Notes under the pieces: model-generated
What the model saw: the letters and a program-made list of their open reading frames with translations, nothing else
Told to the model about the DNA's origin: nothing
Databases searched by the model: none
Part shown: positions 7,019 through 14,895 of the stretch, piece by piece
How positions within the stretch are numbered: position 1 is the first letter of the stretch
How the letters are laid out: each line of letters starts with the position of its first letter
Position numbers and translations under genes: made by a program
DNA from: Craurococcus roseus
GTDB taxonomy: Bacteria > Pseudomonadota > Alphaproteobacteria > Acetobacterales > Acetobacteraceae
Assembly (NCBI RefSeq): GCF_039523795.1
Contig: NZ_BAAAFZ010000063.1
Location: forward strand, 1 to 34,064
DNA: 34,064 nt
Direction: 5' to 3'

Positions 7019-7900
7019 TCAAACGGGCAGCCAAGCCTCGCCGCCCTCGCGCTTCGCCGCGCCTTCCGCCTCCAGCTTGATGAGGTGCGCCAGCAGGCTG
7101 CGCCCGGCAGCGGCCACCAGCCGCGGGTCGAGCTCGCCGTAAACCGGCGGCACCAACTCCGCCGCCGTGACGGGCCGCCCGGCGCGCTTCAGCGCGTCCG
7201 CCACCAGCGCTTCCCGTTCTTGCCGGTGCGCGGTCAGCGCCGCCAGGAAGGGCCGCGGTTCGACGATGGGCGGGCCGTGGCCGGGGAGCAGCAACCCGTC
7301 CTCGCGCTCGCGCACCCGCTCCAGGCTCCGCATGTAGGCCGCCATGTCGCCGTCCGGCGGGCTGACGACGCTGGTGGACCAGGACATGACGTGGTCGGCG
7401 CTGAAGAGCGTCCCCGTCCCTTCCAGGGCGAAGCACAGGTGGTTGCCGCAGTGGCCGGGCGTGTGCACCGCGGTCAGGCGCCAGCCCTCCCCCTCCACCG
7501 CCTCGCCGTCCGCCAATCGGCGGTCGGGGCGGAAGGCGTGGTCGCCGCCTTCGCCGCCCTCCCCGGGCGGGGTCAGGTGCGGGCCATAAGCGTAGGTCGG
7601 CGCCCCGGTCGCCGCGGCGAGCGCCGTGGCGCCGGGCGAGTGGTCGCGGTGGGTGTGGGACACGAGGATGTGAGTCACCGTTTCGCCGCGCGTGGCGGCG
7701 AGGATGGCGGCGAGGTGCGCCGCGTCCTCCGGACCCGGGTCCAGCACCGCCACGCTCCGGCCGTGGCCGATGAGGTAGGTGTTGGTGCCGCGGAAGGTGA
7801 AGGCGGAGGGGTTGGGGCACAGGACGCGGCGGACGCCGGGCGCCGTGTCCTCCGCTGCGCCCGGGGCAAGCGCGTCGTCGCGGCGGAACGGGATGCCCAT
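7019..7900 (-). CDS. Metallo-beta-lactamase-fold hydrolase, LACTB2-like
   Basis: The 293-residue protein belongs to the MBL-fold hydrolases with a C-terminal winged-helix domain, the LACTB2/endoribonuclease-like group. The zinc-binding motif is SHTHRDH (His82, His84, Asp86, His87), with further ligands in VHTPGHCGNH and LFSADHVMSW and the LLPGHGPPI strand. The region after about residue 235 (VYGELDPRLVAAAGRSLLAHLIKLEAEG) matches the winged-helix tail. The start is MGIPFRR at 7900, preceded by a GAAAAGAAG purine run. The true substrate of bacterial members is not established; thioester, lactone or RNA hydrolysis are all known in related proteins. It converges on dctM with 13 bases between the stops. 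Confidence 0.88.
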   Translation of the reverse strand: MGIPFRRDDALAPGAAEDTAPGVRRVLCPNPSAFTFRGTNTYLIGHGRSVAVLDPGPEDAAHLAAILAATRGETVTHILVSHTHRDHSPGATALAAATGAPTYAYGPHLTPPGEGGEGGDHAFRPDRRLADGEAVEGEGWRLTAVHTPGHCGNHLCFALEGTGTLFSADHVMSWSTSVVSPPDGDMAAYMRSLERVREREDGLLLPGHGPPIVEPRPFLAALTAHRQEREALVADALKRAGRPVTAAELVPPVYGELDPRLVAAAGRSLLAHLIKLEAEGAAKREGGEAWLPV

Positions 7901-8054
7901 GCGCTTCTTTTCCCCTGTGCGACCGGCGGCAGGCGTGCAGGATGCGGCGCCGGGCGCCAAGGTCAACGCCGGCCGCTTCCTGCGGGCCCGTGTGCCCCGA
8001 AGCGGTCCCGGGCCCGCCTTGCTCTCGCCACCGCATCGATGCAGAACCCGCGCC

Positions 8055-8786
8055 GTGGAAGCCGTCGAATACCAACTCATGGACGAGGCCGAGGACGGCT
8101 TGTGGTGGTACCGTGCCCTCCATGCGCGGGTGCTCGACGTCCTCGACCCGCGCCGCGCCGGGGAACCTGTGCTGGACGCCGGTTGCGGCACCGGGGGCTT
8201 CCTCATGCGGTTGCGGCAGGCCCGGCCGGACCGCCGCGCGGTCGGGCTGGAATTCAACCCGGAGGCGGCGGCGCGGGCGCGGGCCAAGGCTGGCGTCCAC
8301 GTCGCGGTGGGCTCGGTCAACGCCGTGCCGTTCGCGGACTCCGCGTTCGGCGGCGTGGTCAGCCTCGACGTGCTCTGCCACACCGCGGCGGAGCCGGACC
8401 GGGCGCTGGCCGAGTTCCGCCGCGTGCTGCGGCCCGGCGGGCTGCTGGTGTTGAACCTGCCCGCCTTCCAGTGGTTGTACTCGGCGCACGACATCCGCGT
8501 GCACACCAAGCAACGCTTCACCGCCGAGGGCGTCCGCGCGCTCCTGGCCGCGGCCGGCTTCTCCGAGATCAGGACGCGCTATTGGAACTCGCTCCTGTTC
8601 CCGCTCATGGTCTTGCAGCGCAAGGTGCTGGCCCGCGGCGGCGACAGCCCGTCCGACGTGTCGCTGCCGCCGCCCTGGCTCAACCGGAGCCTGCACGCGG
8701 CCACGGGGCTGGAGCGCCGGGCCGCCGCGGCGGGGCTGCGCTTCCCCGCGGGCGGCTCCGTGCTCGCCACCGCCGTCCGCGCCTGA
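8055..8786 (+). CDS. Class I SAM-dependent methyltransferase
   Basis: The 243-residue product starts at GTG (VEAVEYQLMDEAEDGLWWYR), which matches the N terminus usual for this group (EYxxMDxxEDxxWWYRxLH). It contains motif I VLDAGCGTGGFL (39-50), an acidic motif II at the end of strand two (AVGLEFN), FADSAFGGVVSLDVLCH and the LRPGGLLVLNLPA motif. This methyltransferase type often stands next to polyprenyl-phosphate glycosyltransferases in envelope clusters, as here: a GT2 enzyme begins 34 bases downstream. The methyl acceptor is unknown; a lipid-linked sugar or lipid is a reasonable guess from the neighbours. Its 5' end lies 154 bases from the divergent hydrolase start. Confidence 0.86.
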   Translation: MEAVEYQLMDEAEDGLWWYRALHARVLDVLDPRRAGEPVLDAGCGTGGFLMRLRQARPDRRAVGLEFNPEAAARARAKAGVHVAVGSVNAVPFADSAFGGVVSLDVLCHTAAEPDRALAEFRRVLRPGGLLVLNLPAFQWLYSAHDIRVHTKQRFTAEGVRALLAAAGFSEIRTRYWNSLLFPLMVLQRKVLARGGDSPSDVSLPPPWLNRSLHAATGLERRAAAAGLRFPAGGSVLATAVRA

Positions 8787-8820
8787 TGATCCGAACCCTC
8801 ACCGAAGGCGAAGCCGCCCG

Positions 8821-9924
8821 ATGTCCGAGACGAGAACGCGCCCGCAACACGGCCTAGCCACGCCGGCCGACGGGGCCGGACGGCAGGAGGCGGCGGCCGG
8901 GAAGGACCGGGCAGACGCCGCCGGGCCGGCGGTCGGGCTCAGCATCGTCGTGCCGGTGTACCGCGGCGCCGCGACGGTGGGCCGTCTGGTCGAGGCGCTT
9001 TCCGCGCTACGGCCGGCGGGCGGCCTAGAGATCGTCCTGGTGAACGACGGCAGCCCGGACGAGTCCGGCGACGTTTGCAGGGCGCTGGCGGCGCGCGCCG
9101 CCGTGCCCCTCACCTACCTGGAGCACGCCCGGAACTTCGGCGAGCACAACGCGGTCATGACCGGGCTCCGCCACGCGCGCGGCGCCTATGTCATCACCAT
9201 GGACGACGACCTCCAGAACCCGCCGGAGGAGGTGCTGAAGCTCTACGACCACGCCCGCCTCGGCGGCTGGGACGTGGTTTACACACGCTACGCCGAGAAG
9301 AAGCACGAGGGCTGGCGCAACCTCGGCAGCCGCTTCGCCAACTGGGTGGCGGACAAGCTGCTCGACAAGCCGAAGGGCCTCTATCTCTCCTCCTTCCGCT
9401 GCATGAGCGCGCTCGTGGTGCGCGGGGTGACGCGGTACTCCGGCCCGTACCCCTACGTCGACGGGCTGATCATGCAGGTGACGCAGCGCATCGACAGCAT
9501 CGAGGTGCGGCACCTCGCCCGCGCCGAGGGGCGGTCCAACTACACCGTCGCCCGGCTGGTGCGGCTCTGGTTGAACCTGGCCACCAATTTCTCCGTCCTG
9601 CCGCTGCGCCTCGCCATCCTCGCCGGCGCCGCCATGGGCGTCCTCGGGCTGTTCGGCGCGGTGCTGGTGATGCTGGAAGCGGCGCGGGGCACCACGCCCT
9701 CCGGCTGGGCCTCGGTGATGACGGTGATCCTGCTGCTGTCGGGCGTGCAGTTCCTGATCCTCGGCGTGCTGGGCGAGTACGTCGGCCGCGCCTTCCTGTC
9801 GGCCAACGGGAAGCCGCAAGGCGTGGTGCGGGAGGTGGTGTCCGGCGGGCCCGCCGCCGCGCGGGAAGCGGCGCCCGCCGCCGATGCCCTCGCGGCCCCG
9901 CGCCGGGCGGGCGCGGCGTCGTGA
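8821..9924 (+). CDS. GT2 glycosyltransferase, polyprenyl-phosphate type (ArnC/GtrB-like)
   Basis: This is a family 2 glycosyltransferase that probably loads a sugar onto a polyprenyl phosphate at the inner face of the cytoplasmic membrane. The 367-residue protein shows SIVVPVYRG (41-49), VNDGSPDES (74-82), the nucleotide/metal motif MDDDLQNPPEE (127-137) and NFGEHNAVMTGLRHARG. Two strong membrane helices follow the catalytic domain (about 258-282 and 296-322, ending near GEYVGRAF), the layout of ArnC, GtrB and dolichol-phosphate-mannose synthases. Its stop overlaps the start of the SMR-type gene (GTGA at 9921-9924). That pairing suggests a synthase plus flippase. Sugar specificity cannot be read. 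Confidence 0.9.
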   Translation: MSETRTRPQHGLATPADGAGRQEAAAGKDRADAAGPAVGLSIVVPVYRGAATVGRLVEALSALRPAGGLEIVLVNDGSPDESGDVCRALAARAAVPLTYLEHARNFGEHNAVMTGLRHARGAYVITMDDDLQNPPEEVLKLYDHARLGGWDVVYTRYAEKKHEGWRNLGSRFANWVADKLLDKPKGLYLSSFRCMSALVVRGVTRYSGPYPYVDGLIMQVTQRIDSIEVRHLARAEGRSNYTVARLVRLWLNLATNFSVLPLRLAILAGAAMGVLGLFGAVLVMLEAARGTTPSGWASVMTVILLLSGVQFLILGVLGEYVGRAFLSANGKPQGVVREVVSGGPAAAREAAPAADALAAPRRAGAAS

Positions 9925-10256
9925 CGCCGTACTGGCTCGCCCTGGCCGCCGCGATTTCGGTGTCGCTGTTGGGTCAGGTGCTGCTGAAGGCGGGGGCGAG
10001 CGGCGAGGGCGACTTCCTGGCGCAGCTCTTCCGCCCGGCGACGATGGTGGGGCTGGTCTGCTACGGCGGCGCGGCGCTGCTCTACATCGTGGCCTTGCGG
10101 CGCATCCCGATGTCCGTGGCGCTGCCCTGCACGGCGGCGAGCTACGTCGTCATCGCCCTGGTCGGCCACTTCGCCTTCGGCGAGGCGCTGGGGCCGCAGA
10201 AGGTTTTCGCCATCGCGCTCATTTCGGCCGGCGTCGTGGTGCTGGCGAGCGCCTGA
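9921..10256 (+). CDS. SMR/EmrE-like membrane protein, probable lipid-linked sugar flippase subunit
   Basis: The 111-residue product has four hydrophobic helices typical of the small multidrug resistance/EamA superfamily, ending GPQKVFAIALISAGVVVLASA. There is no clear membrane-embedded glutamate at the EmrE position in the first helix (LALAAAISVSLLGQVLLKAG), which argues against a drug/proton antiporter. It argues for the ArnE/ArnF-like branch, which moves undecaprenyl-linked aminosugars. The GTG start overlaps the stop of the glycosyltransferase, so both are made together. Function as a flippase is inferred from this coupling and family resemblance. Confidence 0.82.
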   Translation: MTPYWLALAAAISVSLLGQVLLKAGASGEGDFLAQLFRPATMVGLVCYGGAALLYIVALRRIPMSVALPCTAASYVVIALVGHFAFGEALGPQKVFAIALISAGVVVLASA

Positions 10257-10365
10257 GGATGCAGGCCGTCCGGGGGCGTGCCGCCTTGCTGGTTTGCAGT
10301 TTTGCCGCGGCACGTGTTGCAGCTGCTTCACTGGCGGAAAGCGCGGCTCGGGCGCTGGCGACTTC

Positions 10366-10379
10366 GTTATAGTTGTAAC
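10366..10379. promoter_or_regulatory. AT-rich partial palindrome upstream of the NUDIX gene
   Basis: GTTATAGTTGTAAC lies in an otherwise G+C-rich 169-base gap. The ends GTTA/TAAC are inverted, and TATAGT (10368-10373) could be a -10 element, giving a start near 10380. No good -35 element is seen 17 bases upstream, so a plain housekeeping promoter is doubtful and an operator is equally possible. Confidence 0.25.
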
Positions 10380-10425
10380 ACGATCGGAGCGCGAGCCGCG
10401 GGCCGCGGCGCTCGTTGTGCATTCC

Positions 10426-10905
10426 ATGGCGAAGGCACGCGAGAGGGCGGCGAAGCGGCGGACGAGTTGCGGCGTGGTCGTGACCGACGGCGCGCTGGTG
10501 CTGCTCGGCCGCTTCGCGCGGCGGGAGCTGTGGGACATCCCGAAGGGCGTGGCCGAGCCCGGCGAAGCCTTCGCCGACGCCGCGGCGCGCGAATTGGAGG
10601 AGGAGACCGGGCTCCAAGCGCCGCCTGGGGCGCTGCGCGACCTGGGCGTCCACCGCTACCTGCGGGGCAAGGACCTGGCGCTGTTCCTTTGGCGCGTGGA
10701 CGCCATGCCGGCGGCCGAAGGGCTGCGCTGCACCAGCGTCTTCCGCGCCGCGGACGGGTCTTGGCTGCCTGAGTTCGACCGCTTCGCCGTGCTGCCCTGG
10801 GCGGAGGCGCTGCCGCGGGTCGGGCGCAACCTCCAACGCGTGCTGGGCGAGGTCCGCACCGGGCCGGGGTGGCCGTTTCCGCCGCTTGCCGGCCCCCGCG
10901 CGTGA
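10426..10905 (+). CDS. NUDIX hydrolase
   Basis: The 159-residue protein contains a complete NUDIX box: G followed five residues later by E, then seven residues and RELEEETGL (GVAEPGEAFADAAARELEEE region). This box binds divalent metal and hydrolyses a nucleoside diphosphate linked to another group. LWDIPKG before the box and the short total length fit house-cleaning or dinucleotide-polyphosphate hydrolases, but the substrate is not readable. The ATG at 10426 is preceded by an AT-rich spot that may carry its promoter. The same frame is open upstream to 10294, but the ATG with a basic start (MAKARERAAKRRTSCGVVV) fits the family better. Confidence 0.87.
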   Translation: MAKARERAAKRRTSCGVVVTDGALVLLGRFARRELWDIPKGVAEPGEAFADAAARELEEETGLQAPPGALRDLGVHRYLRGKDLALFLWRVDAMPAAEGLRCTSVFRAADGSWLPEFDRFAVLPWAEALPRVGRNLQRVLGEVRTGPGWPFPPLAGPRA

Positions 10906-11069
10906 AGCCGGGCCCCGGCGGCAGGGCCCACCCCGGAACCAAGCCGCCGGCCCCGCATACCCTGGTTTGGACGGCGATGCCGGAAACGGAGCCGCGCCGG
11001 GCGGCGGGGGCGCTTTCCGGCTGGGGGACGGCGGCGCCGGCCGCCACCCCCTGACGCCTTCTCCCCGGA

Positions 11070-11104
11070 GGCCGGGCCGCCCGCCACGCACGGGCGGCCC
11101 GGCC
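11070..11104. terminator. Strong GC-rich hairpin between converging genes
   Basis: GGCCGGGCCGCCCG (11070-11083) and its perfect complement (11091-11104) form a 14-bp stem with a seven-base loop CCACGCA. It lies six bases after the stop of the minus-strand sugar dehydrogenase and about 165 bases after the NUDIX stop, so it could serve either strand. No U-run follows on either side, so it may be an attenuated intrinsic terminator or only a barrier. The region 10906-11069 shows nothing else. Confidence 0.6.
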
Positions 11105-11110
11105 CTCACC

Positions 11111-12289
11111 TCACTTCGGCGGCTCCAGCCGGAAGACGCGGCCGTGGATCTCGTCGGTCAGCACGTAGACCATCCCGTCGGGGCCCTCGCGCACGTCGCG
11201 CACCCGCTGGCCGATCCGGATCGACTCGTGCTGCGTGACCTTGCCGTCGGGGCCGAGCGCGACGCGGCGGATGTCCTGCGTCGCCAGGCCGCCCGCCAGG
11301 ACGGAGCCCCGCCACGCCGGGAACTTGTCGCCCGTGTAGACCGTGAGGCCCGAGGCGCCGATCACGGACGGGTACCACACCAGCACCGGGTCCACGAAGC
11401 CCTCGCCCGAGCGCTGGCCGGTGCCGATCTGCGCCGCGCCGGCATAGTCGCGGCCCCAGCCCACGTTGGGCCAGCCGTAGTTGTTGCCGGCGCGGAGCAG
11501 GTTCATCTCGTCGCCGCCGAGCGGGCCGTGCTCGGTGGCGAAGATGCGGCCGTCCGGGTGCCGGGCGAGCCCTTGCACGTGGCGGTGGCCGGCGGTGAAC
11601 ACCTCCGGCTTCGCGCCCGCGCGGCCGGCGAAGGGGTTGTCCGGCGGCGCGGTGCCGTCGTCGCGCAGCCGCAGGACCTTGCCGATGTGGCTGTCGAGCT
11701 TCTGCGCTTGCAGGCGGGACAGGCCGTCGCCGATCGCCACCGGCGGGTTGCCGCCGTCGCCGACGCTGAGCAGCATCGTGCCGTCGGGCAGCCACAGGAT
11801 CTTGCCGCCGTAGTGCTGGTAGTCGGGCTTGCCCTGCGAGGACTCGAACAGGACCTTGAGGTCGGACAGCGACCGCCCGTCGAAGGTGGCGCGGGCGAGC
11901 CGCAGCCGGTTGTCCTGCGCCGTGCCGTGGGCGTAGGTCAGGTAGACGAGGCGGTTCTCGGCGAAGCGCGGGTGCGGCGAGACCTCGAACAGCCCGGCCT
12001 GGTAGACGAGGCCGCGCTCGGGCGCGACGAGGACGGGCGGCACGCCGGAGATGGGGGTTGGGTCCAAGCGGCCGTTGCGGATGGCGCGGAGGCGGCCGGG
12101 GCGTTCGGTCACGAGCGCGGTGCCGTCCGGCAGCCAAGCGATTGACCAAGGGTGTTCCAGCCCTTCGGCGACGGCGACCTGCTTGTAATCGAGGAACAGC
12201 GCGGGGTCGCCCGCGGCTTGGTAGGTCTCGGCCATGGCGGCGGCCGGCAAAGCCAGCGCGAGCAGCGCTGCCCGCAACGCGTTCTTCAT
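11111..12289 (-). CDS. Secreted PQQ-dependent sugar dehydrogenase (aldose sugar dehydrogenase-like)
   Basis: The 392-residue protein belongs to the soluble glucose/sorbosone dehydrogenase beta-propeller family (YliI/Asd-like), which oxidises aldoses in the periplasm with PQQ. A Sec signal is visible (MKNALRAALLALALPAAAMA, cleavage near 20). Family features are LEHPWSIAWLPDGTALVTERPGRL, the KILWLPDGTMLLSVGDGGN blade, GHRHVQGLARHPDGRIFATEHGP with the catalytic-type His, GGDEMNLLRAGNNYGWPNVGWG, and SGLTVYTGDKFPAWRGSVLAGGL. The start at 12289 is backed by GAGAGGG just upstream; longer frames overlap radC. The electron acceptor and PQQ supply are not encoded nearby. Confidence 0.92.
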   Translation of the reverse strand: MKNALRAALLALALPAAAMAETYQAAGDPALFLDYKQVAVAEGLEHPWSIAWLPDGTALVTERPGRLRAIRNGRLDPTPISGVPPVLVAPERGLVYQAGLFEVSPHPRFAENRLVYLTYAHGTAQDNRLRLARATFDGRSLSDLKVLFESSQGKPDYQHYGGKILWLPDGTMLLSVGDGGNPPVAIGDGLSRLQAQKLDSHIGKVLRLRDDGTAPPDNPFAGRAGAKPEVFTAGHRHVQGLARHPDGRIFATEHGPLGGDEMNLLRAGNNYGWPNVGWGRDYAGAAQIGTGQRSGEGFVDPVLVWYPSVIGASGLTVYTGDKFPAWRGSVLAGGLATQDIRRVALGPDGKVTQHESIRIGQRVRDVREGPDGMVYVLTDEIHGRVFRLEPPK

Positions 12290-12309
12290 GGACCCTCTCC
12301 CCGTCGTTG

Positions 12310-12330
12310 CCGCGGCGGAGGCCGCCGCGG
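12310..12330. repeat. Perfect inverted repeat in the leader of the sugar dehydrogenase gene
   Basis: CCGCGGCGG (12310-12318) and CCGCCGCGG (12322-12330) pair with a three-base loop. On the minus strand this lies about 20 bases before the dehydrogenase start, so it would fold in the 5' leader of that mRNA. It may be an operator, a leader hairpin or a chance GC-rich palindrome. The remaining gap up to 12477 holds nothing recognisable. Confidence 0.35.
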
Positions 12331-12477
12331 GCCGCGAGCATGGCGGCGGAAGCGACGTGGGTACAACAATGAAAAGGGCAACGGTTCCCGGGGTGAGGAG
12401 GTTTTTTGGACGTCCGCCGACGATCGCGCCCTCGGTGGTGGGCGTCCGGCCGGACACGGTGCGCGGCGGAGGCTTTG

Positions 12478-13605
12478 CTACAGCAGACCCTCCCGCCGCA
12501 ACGAGGTCTGCCGCCCGTTGCCGACGATCAGGTGGTCGTGGACCGCGATGCCGAACACGCCGGCCGCCGCCTTCACCTCCGCCGTCATCTCCACGTCGGC
12601 GCGGGACGGCGTGGGGTCGCCGCTCGGATGGTTGTGGACCAGGATCAGCGCTGTGGCGCCGACCTCGAGCGCCCTCTTGACCACCTCGCGCGGGTAGACG
12701 GGCGTGTGGTTCACCGTGCCCTTGCCTTGCGCCTCGTCTGCGAGCAGGCGGTTGCGCGGGTCGAGGAACAGGACGCGGAACTGCTCCACCCGCTCGCGGG
12801 CGAGCGCGGCGGTGAGGTAGTCCGACAGCCGGTCCCAATTGTTGAGCACCGGCCGCTCCATCACCTCGGCCTTCGCCAAGCGCAGCGCGGAAGCCTGGAC
12901 CAGCTTGATGGCGGAGACGCTGTGCGGGCCCAAGCCCCGCGCTTCCAGCAGTTCGCGCGGCGGCGCGGCGAGCACGGCGGCGAAGGAGCCGTACCTGTTG
13001 ATCAGCTCCTTCGCCAACGGCTTGGTGTCGCCGGTCTTGAAGGCGAAGAACAGCAGCATCTCCAGCAGTTCGTAATCGGCCAAGGCGTCGGCGCCGCGCT
13101 CCAGCAGCTTGTCGCGCATCCGGCCGCGGTGGCCGTGCGGGCCGGTGCTCGGAAAGGGCGGCATCTCCTCCGGCGCGGGACGGCCGGGACCGCGGGGGCC
13201 GGCGGCCTGAGCGGCGGCGGCGCCGTGGTGGTCCAAAGTTCCGCGCGCCGCGCTTCCGTCCCGCGCGCGCGCTTCCGGGACGCCACTCGGACGATGCTCC
13301 GCGACCGCTTCGGGCGCGTCGGGGGGCGCGCCGCCGGTCTGCATCCGGCGGGGTTGCGACGTGACCCCGGCATCAGCCTGCCGCGGGCGTCGCGGCGCGG
13401 CCGGCTGAACTGAGGGCGCCGGAGGGTCGGGCGGCGGGAGGGGGCGGCCGAGGAGCGCGGCCGCGCCCGCCTCGAAGGCCGCCATGGCGTCCGCGAAGCC
13501 CGCCGGCCGCGCCGGTGGCTCGTCGGCCGCGTCCCAATCCCGCGACACCCATTCGTCGGCCTCGGCCGTTGGCCGGCCACCGAGCATCCCCTTGAACCAA
13601 CGCAT
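12478..13605 (-). CDS. radC: RadC-family JAB/MPN protein with long N-terminal extension
   Basis: The C-terminal 225 residues are a typical RadC protein: a helix-hairpin-helix-like start (GHRGRMRDKLLERGADALADYELLEMLL), YGSFAAVLAAPPRELLEARGLG, and the JAMM metal motif with His324, His326 and Asp337 in VHNHPSGDPTPSRAD. RadC is conserved and once thought to act in DNA repair, but its function is not proven. Residues 1-147 are a Pro/Ala/Arg-rich extension not needed by the family. A start at Met148 (13164, directly after GGAGGAG) would give the usual length of about 228. The long form is kept because the frame is uninterrupted and starts cleanly with MRWFKGMLGG. The N terminus is therefore uncertain, the domain secure. 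Confidence 0.9.
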   Translation of the reverse strand: MRWFKGMLGGRPTAEADEWVSRDWDAADEPPARPAGFADAMAAFEAGAAALLGRPLPPPDPPAPSVQPAAPRRPRQADAGVTSQPRRMQTGGAPPDAPEAVAEHRPSGVPEARARDGSAARGTLDHHGAAAAQAAGPRGPGRPAPEEMPPFPSTGPHGHRGRMRDKLLERGADALADYELLEMLLFFAFKTGDTKPLAKELINRYGSFAAVLAAPPRELLEARGLGPHSVSAIKLVQASALRLAKAEVMERPVLNNWDRLSDYLTAALARERVEQFRVLFLDPRNRLLADEAQGKGTVNHTPVYPREVVKRALEVGATALILVHNHPSGDPTPSRADVEMTAEVKAAAGVFGIAVHDHLIVGNGRQTSLRREGLL

Positions 13606-13646
13606 CCCGGTCCCCCGGCGCGCATGGTGCAGGAAGCCTTATGTTC

Positions 13647-13664
13647 CGTAAAGATAATGTAAAG
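13647..13664. promoter_or_regulatory. Direct repeat GTAAAG with 11-base period, possible response-regulator site
   Basis: GTAAAG occurs at 13648-13653 and 13659-13664 with an AT-rich spacer (ATAAT), in an AT-rich island just upstream of radC. On the minus strand this reads CTTTACATTATCTTTACG. Two heptamers with a four-base AT spacer is the geometry of PhoB/OmpR-type sites, though the sequence differs from the Pho-box consensus. CATAAG nearer the gene could act as a -10. Confidence 0.35.
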
Positions 13665-13685
13665 CTTTCGATCCGACCTGTGGCG

Positions 13686-14885
13686 TCAGGGCAGCAGCAG
13701 GATCGTCGAAAGGCTGACCCCGAGGGCCCGGATGTCGTCGCCGCGGCCGAGCGAGGCGGGCGAGACCAGTTGGCCGCTCTCGACCGTCACCGGCAGCATC
13801 CCCCACTCCGCCGGCAGGCGCGGCAGGTTGAAGAGGTGCCAGCGCATCGGCTCCTCGCGCAGCACCATCGGCGGCAGCGCGCCGGCCTCGCCGAGCGTGA
13901 GTTGCGCGTGGCGTTCCTTGCCGGTCAGGGGCGGCGGCGGCATGGCGCCGAGGTGGATCGCCAAGCGGCGCGGCGGCGCGGGCATCCCGGCCGGCAGCGC
14001 CACGGCGCACTCCGCGCGGTCGGCGACCGTCCAGCGGCCCCAGGTTTCGGGGAAGGACCAGCCCTCGCCCAAGGTCCCGCCGAGCGGCACCGGCCCGCCG
14101 ACGTCCAGCCGGGCGAGCGGCTTCTCGCCCCAGAGCGCCCAGGCCCCCTCGCCCGAGCGCAGCCAGAAGCGCCAGCACTCGACGCCGCAGAACAGCACGC
14201 GCTCCGCCTCGCGCGCGTAGGGCAAGAGGCAGTCGCCGAGCCGATCCATCCAGGCGGCGTGGTCGGCGGGCGCGCAGAGCGCGAGCTTGCCGCCGCAGAT
14301 GGCGAGCGGCGCCAAGGGCGGCGACGGCTCGCGCAGCAGCGCCACCGCGGCCTCCGTCACGCCGAGCCATTCGGCGTGGAGGAAGTCGTCCAGCAGCACC
14401 ACGCCGCCGGGCGCCAGGGAAGCCGCCGCCAAGCGCAGGTCGGCGATGGCGTGCTTGAAGGAGTGCGCCCCGTCCACGCTGAACAGCCGCGCGCCGGCGG
14501 CGCCGACGGCGGCGCGCACCTCGTCGGGCGTCAGCTCCAGGCTGTCCTGCTGGCGCACCACCGTCCGGTCCGCGACGCCCCAGGTCGCCAAGTGGCCCTC
14601 GAACGCCTCGCGGTCGCCGCGGACGGCGGCCTCGCGGCCGGGGCTGAGGCGGTCGAACAGGTCCACGCCGAGCGCGCGTTCCGCGCCTTCGCAGCACAAG
14701 GCGAGCAGGAGGAAGAACCGCCCGTGGTACACGCCGATCTCGGCGACGCCGCCAGCGAGGCCCGCCGCGCGCTGCTGGCGGTGCAGCGCGAGCGTCAGCA
14801 GCAGCGCTTCCTCGTGCAGCCAGCCCTCGACGGCGACGTTGCCGGTGGCGCAGTAGTCGAGCAGGCGCACGCTCCCGGCCGCCAT
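13686..14885 (-). CDS. Two-domain SAM methyltransferase, surface-sugar cassette
   Basis: The first 230 residues form a class I methyltransferase of the Methyltransf_24/macrocin-O-methyltransferase-like type: VAEIGVYHGRFFLLLAL (48-64), VDLFDRLSPG, FSVDGAHSFKHAIADL with Asp138 and His141, and VVLLDDFLHAEW (162-173). The last 160 residues (from about WRFWLRSGEG) look like a beta-sandwich with no catalytic signature. This arrangement recurs in glycan clusters and may bind the acceptor sugar; that is inference. The gene is last of a three-gene minus-strand operon: it starts 10 bases after the aminotransferase stop. The acceptor is unknown. Confidence 0.82.
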   Translation of the reverse strand: MAAGSVRLLDYCATGNVAVEGWLHEEALLLTLALHRQQRAAGLAGGVAEIGVYHGRFFLLLALCCEGAERALGVDLFDRLSPGREAAVRGDREAFEGHLATWGVADRTVVRQQDSLELTPDEVRAAVGAAGARLFSVDGAHSFKHAIADLRLAAASLAPGGVVLLDDFLHAEWLGVTEAAVALLREPSPPLAPLAICGGKLALCAPADHAAWMDRLGDCLLPYAREAERVLFCGVECWRFWLRSGEGAWALWGEKPLARLDVGGPVPLGGTLGEGWSFPETWGRWTVADRAECAVALPAGMPAPPRRLAIHLGAMPPPPLTGKERHAQLTLGEAGALPPMVLREEPMRWHLFNLPRLPAEWGMLPVTVESGQLVSPASLGRGDDIRALGVSLSTILLLP

Positions 14886-14895
14886 GGGCCGGGCC

